DNA of 64,000 nucleotides, taken from assembly GCA_948567375.1 (NCBI GenBank), contig OX419759.1, positions 45,051,493 through 45,115,492 of the forward strand, read 5' to 3'. Each line of letters begins with the position of its first letter. Positions within the stretch are counted from its first letter, which is position 1. A program made the translations under genes and the position numbers. This DNA is from Lunularia cruciata (lineage: Eukaryota; Streptophyta; Marchantiopsida; Lunulariales; Lunulariaceae). Positions 22,185 through 33,726 of this stretch are shown in pieces. The notes beneath the pieces are model-generated. The model worked only from the letters and a program-made list of their open reading frames with translations, did no database searches and was not told the origin of the DNA.

Positions 22185-23215
22185 AGTATGTGCCATGATC
22201 GATCAATATGGCCCAACATGCATTTACAAGATGGATAAAATGGGGTTGTTCTTTTGACTTGTTCCATGTTATACTATTTTGATGCAAAATGAGGATTTGT
22301 CTACTATTAGGGGGAATAAACAATCAAAGGAAAAAGTGACTCTTGTTTTTTGTTGCAATGCTAATGGAACTTAGCGTGTCCCTATCATAGTGATTGGGAA
22401 AGCAAAGGAGCCCGCATGTATCTCAAGAAACACTTGGCCAATCACATATATTCAATAGAAGAATGCTTGGATTAACATTATGACATTCAACAAGTGGTTT
22501 GATGTGGTGTTTGAGCTCCACATTCAGAAACGTACCAGCCATAAAGTTGTTTCGGTCCTTGACAATACTCTTGGCCATTCAATAGCATTCAAATGGAATG
22601 GCATCCGCGTTGTGTTCTTCCTACCCAATGTTACTTCATAGAAGTAGCCCATTGATATGGGCATCATTGCAACACTTAAAAAGTGGTGCAAATATTTATT
22701 GCTCAAGGATATCATTGCCTACCATGATCATCCTTAGAGCTTGAAGGATCAATTGGCATTGGCAGCTTCAAAATTGAAATGAGGCGTTGTAGAGGTTTTT
22801 TACAAACATCTTCCACATTTGTTGGATGCTGCAAATTTCATAAATGTTGCATGGAATGAAAGCACAACAGAGAGTCTAAAAAATTGCTTCAAAAAAGCAG
22901 ATATCATTTCCAAGTTTTGAGATGGTGTTGACTTTGGTAGCGACAAACATGAAACAATTGAAGAAATATCTCATATGTTGAGCAACTACAACATCTTGAA
23001 TAGTGCCAACTGCCTTGATATTAAGGGTGAGGTTGAGCAATGTTTCATGATGATAGTGACGCTTTGGCTCTATTCAAAAACACTCTTCTTGAAGAAATTG
23101 ATCAAGCAATGAACGTTGTGCTTTTACAAGAGCTTGCCATTAAATCTAAAGAGGATGAGGTCAAAATTGCTCCAACCCCAAATGAAGTCCATCAACATGA
23201 TGAAACTCTTAAATA
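22185..23215 (+). pseudogene. Pogo/Tigger-like transposase, C-terminal DDE part
   Basis: One frame with scattered stops reads MIDQYGPTCIYKMDKMGLFF (first catalytic Asp), VTLVFCCNANG, FNKWFDVVFELHIQKRT, VLDNTLGHSIAFKWNG (second Asp), FLPNVTS, then PIDMGIIATLKKWCKY (third Asp). It ends with HLLDAANFINVAWNE and NCFKKADI. This is the DDE_1 endonuclease of pogo/Tigger/CENP-B-like transposases. All three catalytic Asp positions survive although stops (e.g. after GLFF and after NVTS) destroy the ORF. Exon order joins it to 13660-14128 across the nested LTR elements. Confidence 0.5.
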
Positions 23216-24860
23216 GCTAGAAAGTGTTATCAAGTTTGATGTTAATATGGGTGAGTTGAAATCTTCTAGTTATCTTTCATCGGATCAGCTCAATCAGGCT
23301 AAGGGAGCTCTCTTTACCCTTTGTTGTATTCTATAAAATGGTTTGTCTGCGATTGCCTACAAGAGACTGAACAATAGCCATCAAATGAAACTATTTGATT
23401 TTCAATGAAAGTAAATTTTGCAAGATATTGATCAAGAAAATTTGATTGTGGACTTAAGTGGGATGCGGACTTAAGAAAGTGTATACTATAGTGCAAATCC
23501 AAGAACCTAAAACTAAAAACACATCCGGCATTTTCAAGACTCCCAACTTGAACGAGAGTGGATTGAGCTTTGCTACCTGAACTAGAACATGTTGCTCTAT
23601 TATTGAATAGAGAAACTTATGCATGTGTTTGATTTATGAGGAGATAAATTATTGATGGGAACTAGAACTAGAGTTCAATACGAGAAGAAATCACAAGAGA
23701 AGAGAAATTGGGTCAGATTAGAGAGTGAGAGTAGACGGGAGAAATATCAAATATAGAAGTTTCTTATGAAAAAATTGCCCAAGCATACTTGGGCAACCTC
23801 CAACTTTGGACAACTTTTGCCAACTTGACCTTTGAATCTAGATAACCTCTACCAATTTGATATACTTCCACTACAGTTGGTTGACCATCAAATCCTCCAC
23901 TAAAATATCAACTTGGGTCAAATTGAAAATATGGGACCTCCAAATCCCTAATTTGAGAGGAGGGGTTCTCAAATCCACCTCCAAATTCTATAATCCACCT
24001 CCAAATTCTATAATCCACCTTGTGCTCAATTTGCACCACATTGACCTTGATTTTACATCCTTGGATTCAAATCAAACTCTCATTGTCTCAAATTGACTTA
24101 ATTTTGAGAAATTTAGGCAATACTTCTGTGCACAGCTTGGTCCATTGTCAAATCTACAAAAATCGAACATGATTTCCGCACCTGATCCACATAAATAAAA
24201 GATAATTTAAGCAATAGTGATCATAAATACCAATGATTCCGTCAAGCTTGGAGATACCATCATTACACTTAGTTCCTACATTTGATTTCTCCCTAACTTC
24301 ACTTATTTGATGTAATCCCTTTAGTCTCCAACTTGAATCACACTCGACTCGCATCAAAATCAATCCTCAACTCAATAATCTGTCAACAATATGTATTGAT
24401 TACAATCAAACCACATCTACTCTAGCTAAGAGACTCCAAATGATACTCGCTAGCCTTTGTCCACCATAAACAAGAACTCAAAGGTTCAACTTCAAAGAAG
24501 TGAGGTCTTTGGGATTGCACTTTGAAGGTACATCCCACTACTCGACCTGGATCTTTGGCCCTAAAAAATATGATAGTGCACATAGTGCAAGTGATAGTGT
24601 GTCTCATAATGTGATCACTAGGCCTAACACAAAATTTGGCCTCCAAGACTATCATTCCAACATCTGAGCAAACTAGCTTCAGCACAGCAAATGTCATGAT
24701 AGACCTTGGCTATTGCCATCATGCACTCTTAGGAAACCTAGTTATGAACCCTAGCCACCACTCTTGTGCACTCTCAAGAACCCTAACCGCTAACCTTAAT
24801 TGCCACTCTTTGAAGATCCTTCTCCTCAAGGGAGACTACATCATCATTGGGGACTAACCT
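23216..24860. other. Unassigned AT-rich stretch
   Basis: It probably contains the 3' end of the pogo-like transposon and of the copia element to its right, but I found neither terminal inverted repeats nor a copia 3' LTR. The only structure is a 20-bp tandem repeat at 23975-24020. The ORF at 24422-24697 on the minus strand has no motif I know. Confidence 0.5.
23975..24020 (+). repeat. 20-bp tandem repeat, 2.3 copies
   Basis: CCACCTCCAAATTCTATAAT occurs at 23975-23994 and 23995-24014, followed by a partial third copy CCACCT. Confidence 0.5.
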
Positions 24861-24869
24861 TAATATGTC

Positions 24870-25147
24870 TATGCAAGCAATGAATTTAGATATAGCAAGT
24901 GGTTTTGTGAAGATATATATTGCCATATCCTTGTCTATACATACCTCAGTTCAACCTCTCCTTTCTTTAGACATCATTTCATAAAGTGAGGCTAAATGTT
25001 GTAGTATTTGGTATGACAATGATGTATGGTGTTTCTTGCAATTGCAATGCATGATTGGTTGTCTTTATGTTTGAGAATTGCACCTTGTTTGATCTTGTAA
25101 TCTTGTGATCTTGATCTTGTAAGGGTTGTATTTTTTATAACTATAAG
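24870..25147 (-). pseudogene. Copia RNase H, C-terminal part
   Basis: The minus strand reads DNQSCIAIARNTIHHCHTKYY, then KKGEVELRYV and a degraded DIFTKPL-like end. This is the conserved copia RNase H tail (DNQSAI..H.RTKHI). It joins 32192-32480 once B2 is removed. Confidence 0.5.
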
Positions 25148-25630
25148 TATAACAAAATAGAGTTAACAAACAAAATAATTGAGATTAACAAAGTAGCTAA
25201 TAGACCAAATTAGCCAAGAATTATTTTAGAAGCATCTAGGAAATTTCTTAATACCTTCCAAGTATTGGGTAATGTGCATGCTAAGTGGTGAATACAAAGG
25301 AGAAGCTTCTTGGGAAGCTCCCTAGCTAGTTTAGCTTACACACCAAGAAGGTGGTTTCTAGAGGGAAGCTTCTTGGGAACCTTCCTGACTAGTTTAGCTT
25401 GCATGCCAAGTAGGTAGCTTTTTGAGAAACTTTCAAATTAGCTTTGCTTTCACTCTAAGAATGCAGTTTTTAGGAAGCTTCTTGAGAAGCTTCTCAAGAG
25501 CCTGTATGTTCTCTATAAATACCAAAGCCCAACTTCATGCTAAGCATTCATATTTTCCCTCATTCAAGAGTCCTAATGTGATTTTTCACTTTGATCTTTT
25601 ACTTTCCTATTTCTCTCCTTGGTTTATACA
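25148..25630 (+). repeat. B2 5' LTR
   Basis: TATAACAAAATAGAG to GGTTTATACA. It contains the AAGCTTCTTGAGAAGCTT palindromes of family B (best at 25476-25497) and a TATAAATA box at 25514-25521. TGGTATCAAAGTAAG at 25632 is the primer site (tRNA-iMet type, one mismatch). Confidence 0.5.
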
Positions 25631-26109
25631 TTGGTATCAAAGTAAGAATGAGATGGATATAATTTATGGACCACCAAATCCATTTCCACTAAACCATTAG
25701 GATCCATGTATAACCCCGGTTATCATTTCATGTAGTTCATCATCTCACACTTTGGGTAGAATTTTTTGGATACAATTACCTTGTTTGATGAACCTTTGGT
25801 ACTTATGATTGTAACTTAAGGAGAATGGTGGATGTGTTGCATCTATATGTTAACTAAGATAAAAATATATAGTTTGATAGACTAGTAACCATAGTGGCAA
25901 TGTCTGAAGTTATTGTTATTATGTAGTAACAAATCAAGTACATACTTGATCGTTGGAAGAATGAAAACATCAATGATCAAAGAATGTAGAGAGAGAGTCA
26001 TTTCAAGAAGGAAAAGAGAAAATCCAATTTCCAAAGTCCAAGGTATTTGGAGGCAAGAATCTCCCAAGCATAGTAGAGAATTTTGTATTTTATTACAAAC
26101 CTTATTTTG

Positions 26110-27215
26110 AAATTAAAAATTTTCAAGATGAATAGAGATAGATTCTCTTGGCTTCAAGCCATTTTGATAGAGTGGCAACACCATGGTGGTGATTTCAAGT
26201 GGAGTGAGTAGAACGGTAGTTTGTTATGCCAATCTCAACATGGGAAGAATTCAAGAGTGCAATAATTAGCAATTCCAAGCTATAAATGCCACAAGAGTTG
26301 CATGATATGGATTTGCAAATTGAAGTATATTGGTTCTATAAGAAGTTATGTCACTTAATTCCAGAACACCATAATGTAAATTTCAAATATAGGAGAAGAT
26401 GAAGCTCTAGATCAATTTGTGAGGGATTTACATTCACACACCAAATTGAAAGTGACCATGCAAGAGCCCCAAACACTTGAAGAAGCCATGTAATTAGTTG
26501 AGTGCTTTAATTCTTTGGTTGTGACAACTTGACCTTGATCTACCTACATAGAATTTGCCACTACACTACACATGGGTGGAGAATCTAACACCAATGTAGA
26601 TTGATGCCATCCAACAAAGATCATTTGGCACTACATATAAGAAAAGACTATCACAAAATGGTGGTTGCTTTTCTTGTTGCCAAATTGGACATCACATTAT
26701 CGAGTGTCCACTCCAGATAAACAATCCCAAAAAATCACTCAAATGGAGTTCATGGAACATGATGAATCAAGGAAGCAAATAATCCTAGTAAGAGAATTTG
26801 AGTCACTTACTAGGAATTTGATTAGTTCCAATGGGATTGAAGGCTTGATCTATGCAACTTTGTTTTATTTGCAAAGTTTGATATCTAATCATGGTTATAA
26901 AATTTTGGTTGATTTTGGAAGTTCATAGAATTGCATGTCCATGCAATTAGTACAAGAATTGAATATTCTTATCAAACCAGTAACTAGAAGTAGATTGATA
27001 ATGGTAGATGGTAAAAAGGGTTTACATTTCATACCTCATATCTTGTTACATTCAAGATTGGGAAGGACTATTTGGAGTGTATGAGGTTTGTGGCACCTCT
27101 ACATTATGATATCATTCTAGGATTGCTTCAGCTTGAACATCATGAGGTTCAATTTGAATGGATTTGACAAAAAGTTTAAGTACAACACCAAGGTAAAAAT
27201 TACCAATGAGGTTGT
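26110..27215 (+). pseudogene. B2 gag and protease remnants
   Basis: Gag is recognised by its match to B1: HTKLKVTMQEPQTLEEAM and a knuckle-like CFSCCQIGHHIIECP near 26670. The protease region reads LISSNGIEGLIYATLF and ILVDFGSS, where B1 has ILVDSGSSENCMSM, so the catalytic D-S-G is D-F-G. Then HYDIILGLLQLEH. Confidence 0.5.
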
Positions 27216-27239
27216 CTAGCACCATTGAGTACGACAAGT

Positions 27240-28750
27240 AAGAATAGTTAGCCTCAAGATGGGAAGTTTGTCAATGAAGCAGCTATAGAGTAAGCTTTGG
27301 AGGAAAATATTCTTGTTTTTGTGGTGTGGATCAAGCCAATTGTGCATGGAGAATCTGATGAGGGCCAAAAATCTCATCAAAAAATGCTTGATCAAATAGT
27401 TCATGAGTTTACAGATATATTTTTGGATGATCTACCGAAGGGATTACCTTCCAACCATGGTATGCCTTTCAAGATTGAATTGTTGCCAATAAGTAATTTA
27501 ATGAGTAGACCAATCTATCAACTCTCACCAAAGGAGTTGGAAAAGCTTCAAATAACACTAATGGAGTCGTTGGAGAAGAATTTCATATGACATAGTATAT
27601 CTCCTTGGGGAGCACCAGTACTACTTGTTTCTAAGAAGGATGGAGGACTTCATTTCTATATTGATTATCATGGCCTCTATAAACAATAGGGAACAATGCA
27701 TATCCCTTGCCTCAAATTGATAACTTGCTAGATCAATTGAGTGGAACACAATACTTCTCCAAGTTGGATTTCCAAACTGGATTTTGGAAAATTCCCATTA
27801 AAAGAGAAGATTTGCAAAAGATTACCTTTTGCACAAGGTATGGGCATTTTGAAAGTAGTTTTCTACCTTTTGGGCTCACTGATGTCCCAATAGTCTTCAT
27901 GGATAAGATGCATAGGGTGTTGGATGAGCTATTGGATTGGTACATGGTGGTGTTCTTGGATGATATTTTAATCTATAGCAAGACAAAGTTAGAACACGCA
28001 AATCACATGCAAGAAGTTCTAAGGTGATTATGTCAATGGGAACTTTATTGCAAGAAACCAAAGTGTATCTTTTGGCAAAAAGAAGTTACCTTCTTGGTTA
28101 TAAGATTTCATCAAAGAGTATCAAGATAGAAGAGGAGAAAATCAATACCATTACTAATTGGCCTACTGCAAAGGATGCCATAAAATTGTGAGCATTTAAT
28201 GGATTGGCAAGTTTTTGTCGATGGTTCATCCACTATTAAGTTCATGTGGCCGCATCATTGACCAACCTCTTGGGGAAGACCACAAGCTTTCAATGGACCA
28301 CCAAGTACAAAGAAATATTCCAAAATTTGAAACATATGGTGTCTTCAAGATCTTCAACCATATGATGCTCAACTACCTTGTGTGGTTGATTTTTATGCTT
28401 CTAACTTTGCCATTGGAGTTGTGTTGCAATAAGAATTTCTTAATGGATTACATCCCATTGCCTTTGTGTCTCACTAACTAAACATCACATAAAGAAATCA
28501 GTCTATTCAAGATTGAGAACAACTAGCAATTGTATATGCCACTAAGGTATGGAGGCATTATCTATTAGGGAAACAAGTGACCATGCAAACCAATCACTAA
28601 ACCTTGTTGAAAACATGACATTAGGAGCACATGAAGAGTCTACATCATCCATAGGAGGAACAAATATAATTCTTTGACCTCAAACTTGAGTACAAACCCA
28701 ATAGGTTCCATATCATCCCCAATGCTCTATCATAGTAACCTAATTTGAAG
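27240..28750 (+). pseudogene. B2 reverse transcriptase and RNase H
   Basis: RT motifs in order: [68 protein letters not shown], and [18 protein letters not shown] (catalytic DD kept). RNase H is traceable but fragmentary (FMLLTLPLELCCNKNF in one frame corresponds to DFDASNFAIGAVLQQEF of B1). Stops and shifts throughout. Confidence 0.5.
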
Positions 28751-28899
28751 TCTCTTCCTTTGATCACGAAGGCAATTATGATATTTTCAATTGATTCAAT
28801 AGTCCAACTTGAGTTTAGGACCTCTTGACAACAAAACCCTTTCTTTTAAAAGGTCATCTTGTAACACACTACACAGAATACAACAACTTCTCCTTCAAG

Positions 28900-29710
28900 G
28901 AAGACCTATTTTGTGAAAATTGAATCTATCTTCCAGCCAAGTGTGATCTATGACTTGTGCGTCTTCAAGAAGCCCATGATTTACCAATTGCTGGTCACAT
29001 GGATGTGGACAAGACCTTGGGTACCCTACAACATAATGGTGATGGTCAAATGTGGCAAGAGATGTTTGAGAGTTTGTCCAATCTTGTGGAGCTCCAATGC
29101 AACAAGGTTAGCAACCAAAAACCAAGTGGACTCTTTCAAGCACTTCCATCCCATTTTCTTGATGGGAAGATGTGAGCTTGGATCTCATCACATCCTTGCC
29201 CAAGACAAAGTAAGGTCACACAACAATCATGGTGTTTGTTGATAAGCTTAGTAAGCAAATCTATTTGGCACCAACCTTTGATATAGTGGATGCTCCAGCA
29301 TTGGCCTAGATCTACTTTGACAATGTCTTCAAGCATCATGGATGTTGTGTGTACTCATCTTTGATTGTGATCCCTGCTTCACTGGGAAATTTTGGCAAAC
29401 ACTCTTCCAACTACTGGGCACCAAGCTTGCTTTGTTTATTGCCTATTATCCTCAAACTAATGGACAAATTGAACATGCAAATTACACCTTAGAGTATATG
29501 CTTTGTGCCTTTGTCAACATACACCATACCAACTAGGATAAATGTCTTGCAGCAAATGAGTTTGCCTACAATAACTCCACGTAGGCAAGCATCGGATTCT
29601 CTCCTTTTTTCCTTAATTTTGGCCAAAATTCACTTGTTCTATATTCCTTTCTTATTCTTCCTCCATCTCATGTTCCTCATACTTCCCTTCTTGACCATAA
29701 TATCCCAAGC
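28900..29710 (+). pseudogene. B2 integrase
   Basis: It follows B1 integrase in shifting frames: HDLPIAGHMDVDKTLGTLQH (HHCC start), then CDPCFTGKFWQTLFQLLGTK, and YYPQTNGQIEHANYTLEYM (Glu of the DDE triad present). It is broken at 29711 by a family-A LTR and resumes at 31124. Confidence 0.5.
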
Positions 29711-30432
29711 TTGTAGTCTTCCAAGGAATAAGAGACCTTAAGAGAAACACAAGAGAAGAAACACAAGCTTCACACTCAATCCTTCAAGGCCCCAAAGGAG
29801 CACCTTGACTATATTATATAGCAAGAGGGACCTCCCCTAAAGAAGCTCCACCCTTGGATTGCATACATGGATTGGTGACATGTCAATGAGCTCTACCCTA
29901 AGATTAGTTGCATGCATGGTGACATGTCAATTTTAATCTTATCTGATTGGTCAAACCATCTTTGACTAGAGGGAATCTTTAGGGAATTTTCATGTAGGAA
30001 TCTCCAAATCACGTGAGTGAGCTATTGTTGGAAAGTTCTTGATGAGACAAGCTAAGGGAGAGGAAGGCTAGCCTTCTTTGTGTAGGTGAGAGGGATCTGC
30101 ACATTTTTAACTCAACTCATCATTTATACATCATTCATATCTCATCCCATCCTTTCTCTAGCACTCTCCTAATCTATCAATTGCACTATGGTTTCCCTCC
30201 TCAAAATTTACTCAATCTCAATAGCCCATGATCTTCCAAGAAGGATGATCCACTCTCTTGGATTGGAAAATTTACTCCCGATACCATTGTAATCATCCGA
30301 GGATAAGAGACCTTAAGAGAAACATAGGAGAAGAAACACAAGCTTTACACTCGATCCTCCAATGCCCCAAAGGAGCACCTTGACTATATTATATAGCAAA
30401 GGAGAATTCCTCAAAAGAAACTCCACCCTTAG

Positions 30433-30530
<98 letters not shown>

Positions 30531-31123
30531 CTTGATGACATGTCAATGAGCTCTATCCTTAGATTAGTTGTATGCATGGGTGACATGTAAGTTTTGATCC
30601 TATTTGGTTGGTCAAACCATCTTTGACCAAAGGAAATTGTTAGAGAATCTTCTTATAAAAATCTCTAAATCATATGGTGAGGTATTGTTGGAAAGCTCTC
30701 AATGAGACAGGCTTAGAAGAAAAAAAGGCTAGCCTTCCCACCATTGGGGAGAGGAGGATTTGCACATTTTTGAGGTCTAATTTATCCATTTAGGCCTCCA
30801 AAATTGACTCTAAAGTTTTCAGGCTATTCTTGGCTACTTGGCTATTAGTAAAATACTCTCTTGGTGATATCTCTATTTGATCTACTCAGTCCATTATCTA
30901 TAACATCCTCCTTGATATTACCAATCTAATTTTCACCTCCAGATCATGTCTAGCTATTGGTATTACATTTTCAACCTATTTTTGGCTCTTGCTCTATTTG
31001 TAGAAGTGCTCTTTCTATGACACTTCTATCTGATCTGCCTATCTTATCATACCTAAAATCCTTCTAGATATTACCAAGTCAATTTTTACCTCTAAATAAT
31101 ATATCTAGCTATTGGTATTATAA
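29711..31123 (-). repeat. Compound family-A LTR insertion inside B2
   Basis: Minus-oriented parts: 29711-30107, the promoter-side half of a family-A LTR; 30108-30287, a family-A leader with primer-site complement (ATACCATTG) and the GATCCACTCTCTTGG block found after the A1 5' LTR; 30288-30967, a full LTR of about 680 bp ending TATTACA; 30968-31123, the start-side end of another LTR. The leader plus LTR sits where about 70 bp of the outer LTR is missing, so a truncated or rearranged element is likely. Confidence 0.5.
30437..30527. repeat. (TA)n microsatellite, about 90 bp
   Basis: An uninterrupted run of TA inside the LTR 30288-30967, between CTTAGATCA and TGATCTTGATGACATG. Other family-A LTRs have no such run here. 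Confidence 0.5.
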
Positions 31124-31686
31124 AACCCAACAACAAGCCAAATCTCATCTCCTTGTTGCTCAAAATTGTCAAAAACAATATGCAGACCAACATCACCATG
31201 ATCTCACCTTTCAACTTGGCAATAAGGTCATACTTTCTTCAACTAACCTACCCCTCCCACTTGATACCTGATTTTATAAACTTGCTCCTAATTGGATAGG
31301 TCCATTTGATGTCACCCAAATAATTTCTCTTGTTGCTTATAGACTGGCCTTACCTTGTCATATATGAATCCACTTTATCTTTCATATTTTCAAGTTGAAA
31401 CTCTATTTTTCAAATCCATCTTTCTTTTCCTCTTGTGTCCAACTCCTTCTTCCTCTCATCCCTATCAACAATCATGAAGAGTATGAAGTTGATTGTATCC
31501 TTGCACATTGCGACATTCAACATGGCAGCCAACAACATATTGAATACAAAGTCCTTTGGAAAGGGTATTTTCATTTATGATGCCACTTGGGAACCTCTTT
31601 CTCATCTCCAAAATACAAAAATAGCGATCCAAGAGTTTGAAGTTTCCATGGTGATGAGGACTTCACGAACTAGCGGTGGAGGAATA
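31124..31686 (+). pseudogene. B2 integrase C-terminus and chromodomain
   Basis: It resumes after the LTR insertion with AKSHLLVAQNCQKQYADQHHHD-like text in broken frames. The chromodomain follows: HEEYEVDCILAHCDIQHGS, HIEYKVLWKGYFH, and then TWEPLSHLQNTK in another frame. Confidence 0.5.
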
Positions 31687-32191
31687 TATAACAAAATGGA
31701 GCTTATATATGAGTTAGTCAAGATTAACAAAGTTGCAAATAGGCTAAATTAACCAAGAAATTATGAAAAAATTCTAGAAGCAATAAGGAAGCTATTTGGT
31801 ACCTTCCAAGTATTGGGTAATGTACATGCCAAGTGGTGACTTTTAGGAAGCTTCTTGAGAAGTTTCCCAGTTAACTTAGCTTGCACCCCAAGTGGATGGT
31901 TTTTAGAAAGAAATTTCTTAGAAAGCTTCCCAACTAGCTTAGCTTGCATGCCAAGTAGGCAACTTCTAGAAGAACACTTCTTGAGAAGGTTCCTAGTTAG
32001 CTTTGCTTGCACTCTAAGAAGGTGACTTTTAGAAAACTTCCTAATATGATTCTCAAGAGCCTTGTATGTTCCATATAAATACCAAAGCCTAAGCTCATGC
32101 TAGGCATTTGGAGTTTCCCTCATTCAAGAGTCCCAATATGATCTTTCACTTTGATCTTCCATTATCTTATTTCTCTCTTTGGTCTATTACA
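31687..32191 (+). repeat. B2 3' LTR
   Basis: TATAACAAAATGGAG to GGTCTATTACA, 505 bp. TATAAATA at 32074-32081. Diverged clearly from the 5' copy. Confidence 0.5.
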
Positions 32192-32480
32192 ATATGACTC
32201 CTTTGCAACTATAGAGGCAATGGCATACTCTACTTCTGTTGAAGAAGGAAATAGTAGAATTTTTCTTGCTTGACCAGGTCACTACAACTCCACCCACTAT
32301 GAATGCAAAGCCATCAATTGAACAATGTGTTTCTATACAACCTCTACAATCTACATCAAAAAAACATGCAAGTTGCAAACTTGCATATTTTCCACCATAT
32401 TGCAACACCAAGTCTTTTGTCCCTTGCAAATAATAGAATACTTGCTTCATTCCTTTCCAATGCAAAATACATTGATGCAC
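32192..32480 (-). pseudogene. Copia RNase H, N-terminal part
   Basis: The minus strand reads HWKGMKQVFYYLQGTKDLVL, then LACFFDVDCRGCIETHCSIDG and VVVTWSSKKNSTISF. It matches copia RNase H (YLKGT, D.DWAG, TSGY.F, SWSSKKQ). Interrupted by B2 at 32191. Confidence 0.5.
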
Positions 32481-32639
32481 TATGCATTGAGAAAAATGTT
32501 TCCAAGCAAATGAAATATCATTCTTGTAATGTTTGCAAGGTACAATTAAAAATTCATGGCCTTTTGGTAAAGTTTCACATTATCTGCATCAAGCAGCTTC
32601 TCATTAGGATGTTCATTAAAATGACCCTTCTTGATCAAT

Positions 32640-33345
32640 GTTGCGACTTCCTTTGCATTCTCCATCCGAAACTCATATAGCTTTTGAGAAATGTACCTAC
32701 ACTAGTTGAGCAATATTGTACCAGCTTCCTTACTCCATAGGAAGTTGATGCCAAAGAAGTGGCTAAGTTCATTAAGATCCTTCATTTGGTAGGATTCTTA
32801 CAATTCTTCCTTGCATGTAGTGAGAATGTCAAAACTTTTACCTTGAATTAGCACATCATCCACATAGACAATAAGAACTAGTGCTAAATCACCGATGTGC
32901 ATCAAGTACAAGCAAGGATTTGATTGTAAAAATTGCCAAGCAAGATCTAAGAGAGATGAACCCAAATTCTTGTTCCACCTTCTAGCTTATTTCAAGCCAA
33001 ATGAGGTCTTCAATAACCACAATACTTTACTCTTGTGTTCAGTTGGAACATCTAATCCTTCTAGGATTCTTATGTAGATGTTCTCCTCCTTAACTCTCAA
33101 TTCAAATTGGCTACAACAATTTCAAGTTGCAATGCATTCCATCGAAGTATAGTCATAGTCTTGACAAATATATGAATTGTTGTGATGAAAGCTACAAGTG
33201 CAAAAATTTTATGGTAATCAATACCTTCCACTTGAGAGTCATGCTTTGCTTGTAAGTGTGCCTTGAATTGATCAATTCTACAATCACTCACAAACTTCTT
33301 ATGAAATACCCATTTGTAATCTATCGCTCTTTGATCCATGAGTAG
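32640..33345 (-). pseudogene. Copia reverse transcriptase
   Basis: Starting at 33339: DYKWVFHKKFVSDCRIDQFK, AKHDSQVEGIDYHKIFALVA (usually TQ.EGIDY.ETFAPVA), then LKTSFGLKQARR in a second frame, and VLIVYVDDVLI near 32860, the YVDD catalytic box. HFFGINFLW follows. Stops and shifts separate these blocks. Confidence 0.5.
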
Positions 33346-33726
33346 ATCTATAAATTCTTACAAGATGTACTCCTTCTAAGAATTAAGCTCTTCCGTCATA
33401 GCAAGTTCCTACTCCTTGTTGAATGATGAGCTCATAGCTTGTTGGACTACCTTTGGATTGGATTTAGTAACAATTGCATGGACAACATCTACAACCTCAA
33501 TCAAAAGATCAATGTCTCCTCACATAAACTCATCATCTCTTTCCCATAGTGTATAACATTATTTTCTACCTTCTATGATGTTCACTAGATCAACATCACC
33601 TATGTTATGGCATCATAATTGTGGTGCCTCCACTTGCTAGATAGGTTTTCCAATTGCATTTCTTGTTGACAAATTTGCAATAGGTTCTTCAATTCCTGGT
33701 TCTTCATGGACCTACAATTCTAGACT

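Larger units (their letters stand above)
25148..32191 (+). mobile_element. B2: old Ty3/gypsy chromovirus, heavily decayed
   Basis: LTRs of 483 bp (25148-25630) and 505 bp (31687-32191) bound a gag-PR-RT-RH-INT-chromodomain interior colinear with the better-kept B1. Flanks ATAAG (25143-25147) and ATATG (32192-32196) match at 4 of 5 bases. The integrase end is split by family-A LTR material (29711-31123). Stops and frameshifts occur in every gene. It inserted into copia RNase H. Confidence 0.5.

Noticed and set aside
23975-24020. CRISPR-like or regulatory repeat array
   Set aside because: Just 2.3 directly abutting copies without spacers; a small tandem duplication in plant DNA.
23216-24860. 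Expected copia 3' LTR
   Set aside because: No stretch here resembles the sequence right of the copia primer site (42507-42930); the LTR may be deleted.
30313-30546. ORF with a long Ile-Tyr repeat
   Set aside because: It is only the translation of the TA microsatellite.
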